This document shows positions 28,242-36,318 of a DNA stretch of 64,000 nucleotides, piece after piece. The notes under the pieces are model-generated. The model was not told where the DNA came from, did no database searches, and worked only from the letters and a program-made list of their open reading frames with translations. Location: positions 124,001-188,000 of the forward strand of contig NZ_BAAAFW010000095.1 of assembly GCF_039523735.1 (NCBI RefSeq), in the 5' to 3' direction. The DNA comes from Tatumella punctata (GTDB lineage: Bacteria > Pseudomonadota > Gammaproteobacteria > Enterobacterales > Enterobacteriaceae). The translations under genes and the position numbers were made by a program. Positions within the stretch are counted from its first letter, which is position 1. Each line of letters begins with the position of its first letter.

Positions 28242-29444
28242 TCAGCTACTGCGCCGTTTACCTGACTGAATAAGCAGCCTGAGAGTGATCACCAGCCCGC
28301 CAAACGCAGCACAGGCCCCGGCCAGATAAACCGAGCCATAACCAAAACCACTCGCCAGCAGGCCGGCAACCGGCCCGCTGACGCCGTAAGCAATATCCTG
28401 AAAAGCCGAGAAACAGCCTAACGCGGTTCCCCGGACTTTTGCTTCGACACTGCGTACCACCTCAACGCCCATCGCCGGAAAGACCAGTGAACATCCGCAG
28501 CCGGTCAGTGCCGCACCGGCAAATGCCATCCATTCCTGAGTGCCGGTGCACAATAACAGCAACCCCGCGGTTTCCACGCCCAGTGAAATCATTGCCACAC
28601 GGATCCCGCCCATTTTGTCCGGCAATCCGCCAAAGAAAATACGCACCACAACATAAAAAAGCCCGAATGCAGTCAGGGTATAACCGGCATTTCCCCAATG
28701 CCGGTCAGCAAAATACAGTGATGTGAATGCGCCAATCACCGCAAAACCCACTCCCTGCAATGCCAGTACTGTGCCCGGGGTCAGGATCTGCCGGACAACG
28801 CTGAATAATGGCGGCCGCTTACCGGAGCTGACAGCGACCGGACGGATCCGAAAACAACAGGCCAGTGCCAGTAGCGGACACAGGGTTGCCACCGCGCTCA
28901 CTCCGACAAAGCCATAATGGTTGTTGATCAACAAACCAAGTGGTGCACCCGCCGCCAGAGCCCCGTAGATAGCCATACCATTCCACGACATCACAATACC
29001 GGATCGTTTTGCGCCTATCAGTCCCAGTCCCCAGGTCAGATTGCCGGTAAACAACAGACTTTCGCCGAATCCGAGCAATAACCGGCCAAGAATTAACAGA
29101 CCAAATTGTACCGCCAGCGATCCGCGGAAGAGTGCTGATCCAAGACAGGCAACACCGACAAAAATAATGACCATCATCCCCTGTAAGGTGGTCAGTCTGG
29201 CCCCCTTCTGGTCAGCCCGTTTACCGGCAAAGCCGCGTGTCATCAGGGTGGCAAAAAACTGAATACCGACAGCCAGACCGACCATCACATCGTTCATTCC
29301 CAGTTGCTGATGAACATATAGCGGGATCACCGGCAGCGCCAGGCCTGCTGTCAGGTAGGTAAGAAACACCGAAAAAGAAGTCACAGCCACCGGCAGAGAT
29401 GATGCACTCTCTTGCTGAGGATCCTGCGGGGAAGTATCAGCCAT
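28242..29444 (-). CDS. yfcJ: MFS transporter YfcJ
   Basis: 400 residues from the ATG at 29444 (AAGGACG upstream); 28 more codons are open in frame but match nothing. Twelve membrane helices; the stretches SFSVFLTYLTAGLALPVIPL, RLLLGFGESLLFTG, VMSWNGMAIYGALAAGAPLG and ALTGCGCSLVFPAMGVEVV match E. coli YfcJ. Physiological substrate unknown; related proteins (YhhS group) can export arabinose or herbicides. It sits between flk and the accessory cluster that separates it from fabB. Confidence 0.92.
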   Translation of the reverse strand: MADTSPQDPQQESASSLPVAVTSFSVFLTYLTAGLALPVIPLYVHQQLGMNDVMVGLAVGIQFFATLMTRGFAGKRADQKGARLTTLQGMMVIIFVGVACLGSALFRGSLAVQFGLLILGRLLLGFGESLLFTGNLTWGLGLIGAKRSGIVMSWNGMAIYGALAAGAPLGLLINNHYGFVGVSAVATLCPLLALACCFRIRPVAVSSGKRPPLFSVVRQILTPGTVLALQGVGFAVIGAFTSLYFADRHWGNAGYTLTAFGLFYVVVRIFFGGLPDKMGGIRVAMISLGVETAGLLLLCTGTQEWMAFAGAALTGCGCSLVFPAMGVEVVRSVEAKVRGTALGCFSAFQDIAYGVSGPVAGLLASGFGYGSVYLAGACAAFGGLVITLRLLIQSGKRRSS

Positions 29445-29568
29445 AAACGAGAACGTCCTTATAAGGCTTGCAGGGGTGACGTCTTCAACAGAAAGTCCGC
29501 CGGAAGCCCCTGCAAAAGTAATAAGCAAACTAATAATAACCAGGATTTTGACAGAACTGTACCGGTTG

Positions 29569-31977
29569 TCAATTTATCGCCGTAACCCCGTCGTCTTTGC
29601 CCAATCTGCCTCCCTGTCCGATAAAGGTCAGTTCATAGAAGTGGATCGCATTCGCTTCCATTTCTGCCAGCAATATCCACTGATCCCGGGGCAGGTATTC
29701 ATCGCGAACACGTAAACCGGGCCCCGTATGCCGGTTAAGATAATCAATAACTTCCTGAACCCGCCCATACTCAGTCTGAAATAGCTGAAACAGACTATAT
29801 AAATCACCGTGTTGCTGGTCAAAAATCGCGCGGGTCAGCTGATACTGCCCGGCTTCTATTCCATTAATCACTATTTTTTTCTTCTTCCGTAAATTACGGA
29901 TCACCGACTCCTGTACCGAAAGACGGGGATCAAAAATCGCAGCATTGGTCACAACCATCTGATAGCCGGTGGCTGTCTTTGTTAATATATAATCACCGTC
30001 CTGCGCAAGGATAATGCCGTGCATTCTTCTTATAAAACCAAGCACATAAAATACCGGCCGTTTCAGGCAACCGGTATAAAAAACCGCTATCCCCCGGGTA
30101 TCAATACGTGACGGTAAGGTTTCTTTCAGAATTTCGGTATTTAACGCCAGCGAGACTCCGCAAACACTGGCCGGCAATTGTTGCAGAAAATTAAAGATAA
30201 TTGCTGCGCGAAAAAAACTACCGTTGATATGACGAGTGTCCCCGGTCAGTGTGTTCCAGCGCATCAGAATAAGTGGTGCAAACAGCAACTCTTCCTGTAG
30301 CAACCGTGTCAGTTGCCGGACAAGCTCTCCGATATCCGTTGTATGCTGCTGCAGAGACCTGTTCCCCGCCCCGCTGTTTTGGCCGTTATCATTCTCAATA
30401 TCACAACCAATAAACTCAATAAACGTCGACAGTGGCATTGCCCGCAGGTAAGAATACTCTGTCAGCCTGCCGTCACGAAAAAAACACATTCCGCCGGTTT
30501 TTACCCCATGACACAGGGACTTAATCGCCGAAAACAGGTCACAGAAAAACGGATTCCCTTCTGCCTGAAGCGTCTCATCTTCTGCCGGCACCGCAACGAA
30601 ATGCCAGCGTGAAACGTATGTCCGGCCATATAACCGCAGACAATGCTGTAAGAAACCCATCATCTGGTGGATAAAAAGTTCTGACAGCGGCTCTGTTGCC
30701 GGCTGACGGAGCCTGATAAACAAAGGGATATTCAGCCGGTAAAGAAATGAAATCGCCGCATCGTGATCCGCATAGGCTGAATAGGTGTTTACCGGCTCGT
30801 CAGTGTGAAACCCGGGCCCTGTCGCTGTCACTGAAATCCCTGGTGACAGATCAACAAAATCGATAATACCTGCCTGTGATAGCAGACTAATTTGCTGTTG
30901 TACTTGCGTTTTTAACAGTTCGCTAAACTCACCGACGGTGATAATAATTGCTCTTTTCGCGGGCGTCAGTATCGCCGGCTGGCGGCTAATATCGACAGAC
31001 GACTCTTCAATACCGGAAAACGCCTCATGATGCCCCTCACCCTGTGTCTGATTCAGCATATGGCTTAACAATGAAAGTACTCTTGCACTGCTGACCGGCT
31101 GGCAAAATTTATTTACTACACCAATACTCTCACGTATCTGCGGGGATGATCTGCTGCTATCGATCTGATAAGCGTTATCACGACGGAACTGGGACGGTGT
31201 TTTCTGATAATTTTTTCTGAACAAAGAAACAAACTGCCTGCTGTCAGAAAAACCATGATCCCGGGCAATCTGATAATTAGGTTTGTTACTGTTAAGCAGA
31301 TCGATGATCGCCGATTCAAAACGCCGGTTATGTAAATAATCCCGGTAACTGACCCCTACTTCCTGTTTAAACAGCCGCGACAGATAACTTAATGACATCC
31401 CCTGTTTTTCTGCAATACGCTGTAAAGAGACGGGTGATGTATAATTATTATTTATATATTTTACGATTTCCTCGACCCTCCTGCTACGTCCTGATGTTTT
31501 TTTCACGCCGCCTTCTTTTCTCACCCTGAAATAAGCGATTAAAACCATCATGATCTTTGACAGGATACTGTTCGATTCCAAAAGAAAAATTTCATCATTA
31601 CCTTTCAGAGGACAGATAAATAATCTGAATATTAAATCCCTCAGGTTATCTATATACCCCTCACGGTAACGCCCGTCTTCTCCGGGTAATACTACATAAT
31701 TTTCAGAATAATATTTACGATAATAGCGAGATATAAAATGTCCGGATATTTCCAGAAGCAGAACAACATTATCCTGGTCACTGATAATACTGTAATCCTG
31801 TGACTGGTTAATCGTCATGATATCATTTTCGTCCAGCACAACCTGCCGGTTATCACTGATTACCCGTACACTTCCACTGATAACATAAATAAAGGTAATG
31901 CCGTTATATCCATAATTCTTACAATAACTTATAAAATAAGCCTGTAATCCATAATCAGGCGGTGGTTTTGCCAGCAT
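29569..31977 (-). CDS. AraC-type regulator with a C-terminal GH39-like domain
   Basis: 802 residues from the ATG at 31977 (GGGGGA about 7 bases upstream). Residues 1-150 form a cupin-like sensor (FIYVISGSVRVISDNRQVVLDENDIMTIN), about 165-270 an AraC double helix-turn-helix (SLQRIAEKQGMSLSYLSRLF and GFSDSRQFVSLFRKNYQKTPSQFR), and about 345-800 a barrel-like region resembling glycoside hydrolase family 39 (MRWNTLTGD, KRPVFYVLGFIRRM, TKTATGYQMVV). I do not see a clear catalytic acid/base and nucleophile pair, so it is probably a sensor. It is divergent from the amidohydrolase-MFS pair and likely controls it. Confidence 0.85.
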   Translation of the reverse strand: MLAKPPPDYGLQAYFISYCKNYGYNGITFIYVISGSVRVISDNRQVVLDENDIMTINQSQDYSIISDQDNVVLLLEISGHFISRYYRKYYSENYVVLPGEDGRYREGYIDNLRDLIFRLFICPLKGNDEIFLLESNSILSKIMMVLIAYFRVRKEGGVKKTSGRSRRVEEIVKYINNNYTSPVSLQRIAEKQGMSLSYLSRLFKQEVGVSYRDYLHNRRFESAIIDLLNSNKPNYQIARDHGFSDSRQFVSLFRKNYQKTPSQFRRDNAYQIDSSRSSPQIRESIGVVNKFCQPVSSARVLSLLSHMLNQTQGEGHHEAFSGIEESSVDISRQPAILTPAKRAIIITVGEFSELLKTQVQQQISLLSQAGIIDFVDLSPGISVTATGPGFHTDEPVNTYSAYADHDAAISFLYRLNIPLFIRLRQPATEPLSELFIHQMMGFLQHCLRLYGRTYVSRWHFVAVPAEDETLQAEGNPFFCDLFSAIKSLCHGVKTGGMCFFRDGRLTEYSYLRAMPLSTFIEFIGCDIENDNGQNSGAGNRSLQQHTTDIGELVRQLTRLLQEELLFAPLILMRWNTLTGDTRHINGSFFRAAIIFNFLQQLPASVCGVSLALNTEILKETLPSRIDTRGIAVFYTGCLKRPVFYVLGFIRRMHGIILAQDGDYILTKTATGYQMVVTNAAIFDPRLSVQESVIRNLRKKKKIVINGIEAGQYQLTRAIFDQQHGDLYSLFQLFQTEYGRVQEVIDYLNRHTGPGLRVRDEYLPRDQWILLAEMEANAIHFYELTFIGQGGRLGKDDGVTAIN

Positions 31978-32142
31978 ATACAATCCCCCGAAGTAAAATA
32001 ACTCATAGGGATTATTTTACCTGTTTACAAATAAGGGGATGATAATAGTCAAATAAACCCCCTTTTTAGTGCAAATACTTCTCTGTTTCTGTCCGGCATA
32101 TCGTTCTAGTATTTATATACCCGTTATCTGCAAGAGGTCTTT
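31978..32142. promoter_or_regulatory. Divergent control region of the AraC/M20/MFS cluster
   Basis: 165 bases, AT-rich, between the AraC-type gene (left) and the M20 gene (right). Both promoters and the binding sites of the regulator should be here. I cannot assign exact operator half-sites by eye. Confidence 0.5.
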
Positions 32143-33312
32143 ATGAAAAATATTATTGATAGTATTACCAAAAGCGCTGATGAGTTTATCGCGATTCGCC
32201 GTCAGCTGCATCAGCATCCGGAAATCGGTTTTGAAGAACAGAGCACCAGTGATTTCATCGCGCAGTACCTGGAAAAACTGGGGTACAGTATTCACCGTGG
32301 CATGGCCACCACCGGTGTGGTTGCCACGTTACAACAAGGCGACGGGCCACAGCGCCTCGGTATCCGTGCTGATATAGATGCATTACCGATTCATGAAAAA
32401 AGCGGTAAAACCTGGAGCAGCCATAACGAAGGGAAGTTCCACGGCTGCGGTCATGACGGACATACGGCAATACTGCTATGTGCCGCTAAATACCTGGCAG
32501 AAACCCGTCATTTTAATGGTACGTTGCATCTTATTTTTCAGCCTGCAGAAGAGTTACTGTACGGCGGAAAAGTGATGCTTGATGACGGGCTTTTCGAAAA
32601 ATTCCCCTGTGACAGTATTTTTGCCCTGCACAATATGCCGGGCATGAAAACCGGTGAGTTTTATTTTCGCCAGGGGGCACTGATGGCCTCATCAGATACC
32701 CTGCATATAGAAATTAACGGCATCGGTGCCCATGGTGCGATGCCGGAGAAAGGTGTGGATGCTACCCTGATCGCCTGCCAGATAGGCTGTGCGTTACAAA
32801 GTATTGTCTCCCGTAATATCGCGCCGGCTGAAGCCGCAGTGATCACCGTCGGCTGCATCCAGTCCGGAGACGCACCCAATGTGGTGAATGACTATGCACT
32901 GATGAAATTAACCGTCCGTGCCCTTAATCCCGTGGTCCGTGAACAACTGCTCCGGCGGATTAATGAACTGGTCACCGCCCAGGCACAGAGTTTTTCCGCT
33001 ATCGCAAAAATTACGCACGTCAATGGCAGTCCGGTACTGGTAAATGATGCTCAGCAAACAGCATTTGCGGCGCAGGTCGCTACCGACCTCTTCGGCGCGC
33101 AGAAAGTCCATACCGGCACTCCCCCGCTGATGGGCAGTGAAGATTTCGCCTTTATGCTGGAGGCAAATCCGTGCGGCAGCTATTTTCTGATTGGTAATGG
33201 CGACCAGCCGGGATTCTGTAATGTTCATAACCCGGGATACGATTTTAACGATGATTTAATTATTCCGGCAGCCTCATGCTGGGCAGCGCTGGTTGAATCC
33301 CGGTTAAAATAA
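32143..33312 (+). CDS. M20-family amidohydrolase (HipO/aminoacylase-like)
   Basis: 389 residues with AAGAGG upstream of the ATG. Metal-binding motif GCGHDGHTAILLCAA (about 104-118), the catalytic FQPAEE (about 133-138), then the dimerisation insert GAHGAMPEKGVDATL and the C-terminal PLMGSEDFAF, all hallmarks of the M20D subgroup that cleaves N-acyl amino acids, hippurate or related amides. No signal peptide, so cytoplasmic. It begins a two-gene unit with the downstream MFS gene (97-base gap) under the divergent AraC-type gene. The natural substrate is unknown. Confidence 0.88.
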   Translation: MKNIIDSITKSADEFIAIRRQLHQHPEIGFEEQSTSDFIAQYLEKLGYSIHRGMATTGVVATLQQGDGPQRLGIRADIDALPIHEKSGKTWSSHNEGKFHGCGHDGHTAILLCAAKYLAETRHFNGTLHLIFQPAEELLYGGKVMLDDGLFEKFPCDSIFALHNMPGMKTGEFYFRQGALMASSDTLHIEINGIGAHGAMPEKGVDATLIACQIGCALQSIVSRNIAPAEAAVITVGCIQSGDAPNVVNDYALMKLTVRALNPVVREQLLRRINELVTAQAQSFSAIAKITHVNGSPVLVNDAQQTAFAAQVATDLFGAQKVHTGTPPLMGSEDFAFMLEANPCGSYFLIGNGDQPGFCNVHNPGYDFNDDLIIPAASCWAALVESRLK

Positions 33313-33409
33313 CCACCGGATAAACCTGATATTGCCCGTCACCGGAAAATAAACATAGCCAAAGAAGGAAGTATTGATTCAGGAACTATTTATTAAAAAG
33401 GGAATTTAT

Positions 33410-34858
33410 ATGTCAAGTGATGAGAGTAAACGAGTCTCCACGGCAAATGATCCTGTATTGCCAGACCCGGTGCAACCGCCCGGCGACAGGTTTATTATAG
33501 GTATTGTCTTCGGAGTACTGACTTTCTGGCTATTCGCGCAGTCGATGTTTAATATCGCACCGGATATCCAAAAAGATATTAATATCAGTAATGAGTCCCT
33601 GAATCTGGCAATCAGCGCTACGGCGCTTTTTTCCGGCTGTTTTATTGTGGTTGCCGGGGGACTGGCTGATAAATTTGGCCTGATGCGGTTTACCTATCTT
33701 GGCTTTATCCTGAGTATTATCGGTTCTTTGCTGCTGATTATTGCCGACGGCAGTGCCATGCTGATCACCGGACGTATTATTCAGGGGCTTTCCGGGGCCT
33801 GTATTATGCCTGCCACCCTGGCGTTACTAAAAGTCTACTACCGCGGTGCACAGCGTCAGCGGGCTCTCAGTTTCTGGTCTATCGGATCCTGGGGCGGTTC
33901 AGGATTCTGTTCTCTGATGGGCGGCGCAATTGCTACCTGGTTTGGATGGCAATGGATATTTATTATTTCCATTATATTTTCCATCGCCGGGATGCTGCTG
34001 ATGCGCGGTGTACCGGAGAAAAAAGCCCCGCGCACTACCGGTGAAACCCGTTTTGATAATCTGGGTGTGTTACTGTTTGTTATCTTCCTGCTCTGTCTGA
34101 ACCTGGTTATCACCAAAGGCGCGGCATGGGGCTGGAGTGACATCATTACCCTGGGATTACTGGTGTTATGTGTCATTAGCGGGATTTTATTCTACCTCAC
34201 TGAATCTGTGAAAAAATCGGCGGCATTTATCGACTTTTCACTGTTCAGAAATGCCCCTTACAGTGGCGCAACTTTCTCTAATTTTATGCTGAATGCCGTT
34301 GCCGGGACATTACTGGTTACCAATACCTATGTTCAGGAAGGACGCGGGTTCAGCCCCTTCCAGACGGGAATGCTGTCTATCGGTTACCTGATTGCTGTAC
34401 TGGTGATGATCCGTGTCGGAGAAAAAATACTGCAATGGATTGGGGCAAAAAAACCGATGATTTTCGGTGCACTGATGACCGGTGCGGGTGTGGCGCTGAT
34501 GTCTCTGACATTTCTGACTGACGGGGTATATATCAGTTCTGTGATGGCCGGATTTGTGCTATTTGGTTTAGGTCTGGGGTTTTATGCCACTCCGTCAACA
34601 GATACCGCCATATCTAATGCCCCGTCGGATAAAATAGGCACGGCTTCCGGCGTGTATAAAATGGCAAGTTCTCTCGGTGGTGCATTCGGGGTTGCTATTT
34701 CAGCCTCTATATATTCAGCCATGAAAGCATCGGGCATTTCGGTAGATATTTCTGCAATGACCGCCCTGCTGGTTAATGTCGGTTTCTGTATCCTGTCGGT
34801 ACTGGCCGTCTGGGGTATGGTGCCTGCCAGTGCCGGTAAAACCGAACATTCACAGTAG
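33410..34858 (+). CDS. MFS transporter, DHA2-type with 14 helices
   Basis: 482 residues from the ATG at 33410, which has AAAGGG upstream; an in-frame ATG at 33374 adds 12 residues with no support. The fold has about 14 membrane helices, the MFS signature loop GGLADKFGLMRFTYLG between helices 2 and 3, and RIIQGLSGACIMPATLALL. Resembles the DHA2 drug/proton antiporters. As partner of the M20 amidohydrolase it could import the conjugated substrate or export a product; direction is not established. Confidence 0.86.
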   Translation: MSSDESKRVSTANDPVLPDPVQPPGDRFIIGIVFGVLTFWLFAQSMFNIAPDIQKDINISNESLNLAISATALFSGCFIVVAGGLADKFGLMRFTYLGFILSIIGSLLLIIADGSAMLITGRIIQGLSGACIMPATLALLKVYYRGAQRQRALSFWSIGSWGGSGFCSLMGGAIATWFGWQWIFIISIIFSIAGMLLMRGVPEKKAPRTTGETRFDNLGVLLFVIFLLCLNLVITKGAAWGWSDIITLGLLVLCVISGILFYLTESVKKSAAFIDFSLFRNAPYSGATFSNFMLNAVAGTLLVTNTYVQEGRGFSPFQTGMLSIGYLIAVLVMIRVGEKILQWIGAKKPMIFGALMTGAGVALMSLTFLTDGVYISSVMAGFVLFGLGLGFYATPSTDTAISNAPSDKIGTASGVYKMASSLGGAFGVAISASIYSAMKASGISVDISAMTALLVNVGFCILSVLAVWGMVPASAGKTEHSQ

Positions 34859-34896
34859 TACAAATACCTGCCCGCACTGTCAGCGAAAAGGTATAA

Positions 34897-34930
34897 AAAA
34901 ACCCGGCAATACACACTGCCGGGTTTTTCT
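34897..34930. terminator. Bidirectional terminator between the MFS gene and fabB
   Basis: A 12-base perfect stem (34897-34908 with 34917-34928, core ACCCGGCA/TGCCGGGT) flanked by A-run on the left and T-run on the right, so it can stop transcription from both sides. Confidence 0.9.
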
Positions 34931-34942
34931 TCGCCGTGACGA

Positions 34943-36163
34943 TTATGCCTGATATTTACGCATCGTCAGTGTGGCGTTAGTACCACCGAAACCAAAGCTG
35001 TTAGACATAACTGTCGTCAGTTTTTTATCAGTAGCTTTGGTCACGATATTCAGACCATTTGCCGCTTCGTCCGGATCTTCAATATTGATACTTGGTGCAA
35101 TAAACTCATGCTCCAGCATCAGCAGACTGTAAATCGCTTCCTGAACACCGGCAGCACCTAAGGAGTGACCAGTCATGGCTTTGGTTGCCGAAAGCGCCGG
35201 TGAGTTATCACCAAACACTTCACGGATAGCACCCAGTTCTTTTAAATCACCGACCGGCGTTGAAGTACCGTGGGTATTCAGATAATCAACCGGCGTGTCA
35301 ACACCCTGCAATGCCATCTTCATACAACGTACTGCACCTTCACCAGACGGTGCAACCATGTCAGCACCATCAGATGTCGCACCATAACCCACGATTTCTG
35401 CATAAATGTGAGCACCACGGGCCAGTGCATGTTCCAGCTCTTCGACCACCACCATGCCACCGCCACCGGCAATAACGAAACCATCACGGTTTGCATCATA
35501 AGTACGTGATGCTTTTTCCGGGGTATCGTTGTATTTGGTTGACAGTGCGCCCATCGCATCAAACTCACAGGCCATTTCCCAGCTCAGTTCTTCTCCGCCG
35601 CCGGCAAATACCACGTCCTGTTTACCTAACTGAATCTGTTCCACCGCATTACCGATGCAGTGCGCAGAGGTTGCACAGGCAGAACTGATTGAGTAGTTAA
35701 CACCGTGAATTTTGAATGGTGTTGCCAGGCAGGCAGAAACCCCGGAAGCCATTGCTTTGGTCACAACATAAGGGCCAACGGCTTTCAGGCCACGCGGGCT
35801 GCGCATTGCATCAGCACCAAAGACCTGAAAACGCGGAGAACCACCGCCGGAACCGGCAATCAGACCGACACGCGGGTTATTCTGGTACTGCTCAACGCTC
35901 AGGCCGGAATCTTTAACCGCCTGTTCCATTGACAGGTAAGCATAAATAGAGGCGTCGCTCATAAAACGCACAACTTTGCGATCAATAAGGCCGGTGGTAT
36001 CAAGTTTTACGTTACCCCAGACATGGCTGCGCATGCCCGCTTCTTTCATTTCCTCTGAAAAGGTGATACCCGAACGACCTTCCCGCAGGGACGCCAGAAC
36101 TTCCTGCTGATTATTACCAATGCTGGAAACAATCCCCAGGCCAGTGATCACTGCACGTTTCAT
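34943..36163 (-). CDS. fabB: 3-oxoacyl-[acyl-carrier-protein] synthase I
   Basis: 406 residues, equal to E. coli FabB. Catalytic Cys163 lies in YSISSACATSAHCIGN and the two histidines in LNTHGTSTPVGD and ATKAMTGHSLGAAG. It elongates acyl-ACPs and is essential for unsaturated fatty acid synthesis. Upstream of its start are a FabR-type palindrome and a FadR-type site, as in E. coli. Isolated gene with a terminator at its end. Confidence 0.98.
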   Translation of the reverse strand: MKRAVITGLGIVSSIGNNQQEVLASLREGRSGITFSEEMKEAGMRSHVWGNVKLDTTGLIDRKVVRFMSDASIYAYLSMEQAVKDSGLSVEQYQNNPRVGLIAGSGGGSPRFQVFGADAMRSPRGLKAVGPYVVTKAMASGVSACLATPFKIHGVNYSISSACATSAHCIGNAVEQIQLGKQDVVFAGGGEELSWEMACEFDAMGALSTKYNDTPEKASRTYDANRDGFVIAGGGGMVVVEELEHALARGAHIYAEIVGYGATSDGADMVAPSGEGAVRCMKMALQGVDTPVDYLNTHGTSTPVGDLKELGAIREVFGDNSPALSATKAMTGHSLGAAGVQEAIYSLLMLEHEFIAPSINIEDPDEAANGLNIVTKATDKKLTTVMSNSFGFGGTNATLTMRKYQA

Positions 36164-36206
36164 TCAAAATTCCTCTTTCACATCTCTTCGGTTTACGGTG
36201 CACTTT

Positions 36207-36224
36207 AGCGTACACTTGTAAGCC
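36207..36224 (-). promoter_or_regulatory. FabR-type operator of fabB
   Basis: AGCGTACACTTGTAAGCC, an imperfect palindrome close to the FabR recognition element AGCGTACA-N-TGTxxGCT known at fabA and fabB. It lies 44-61 bases upstream of the fabB start codon. Confidence 0.7.
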
Positions 36225-36241
36225 GAACAAGTCCGATCAGC
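36225..36241 (-). promoter_or_regulatory. FadR-type activator site of fabB
   Basis: On the minus strand GCTGATCGGACTTGTTC; the core TGATCGGACTTGTT has one mismatch to the FadR consensus TGGTCNGACNNGTT. It abuts the FabR site, the same arrangement as upstream of E. coli fabB. Confidence 0.65.
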
Positions 36242-36318
36242 AAATTCCCGTGTAAATTTGCGTCACCGTAATGATATCGATAAAATTAGTCTATTGCCTG
36301 ACCAATGAGCCTTACGCC

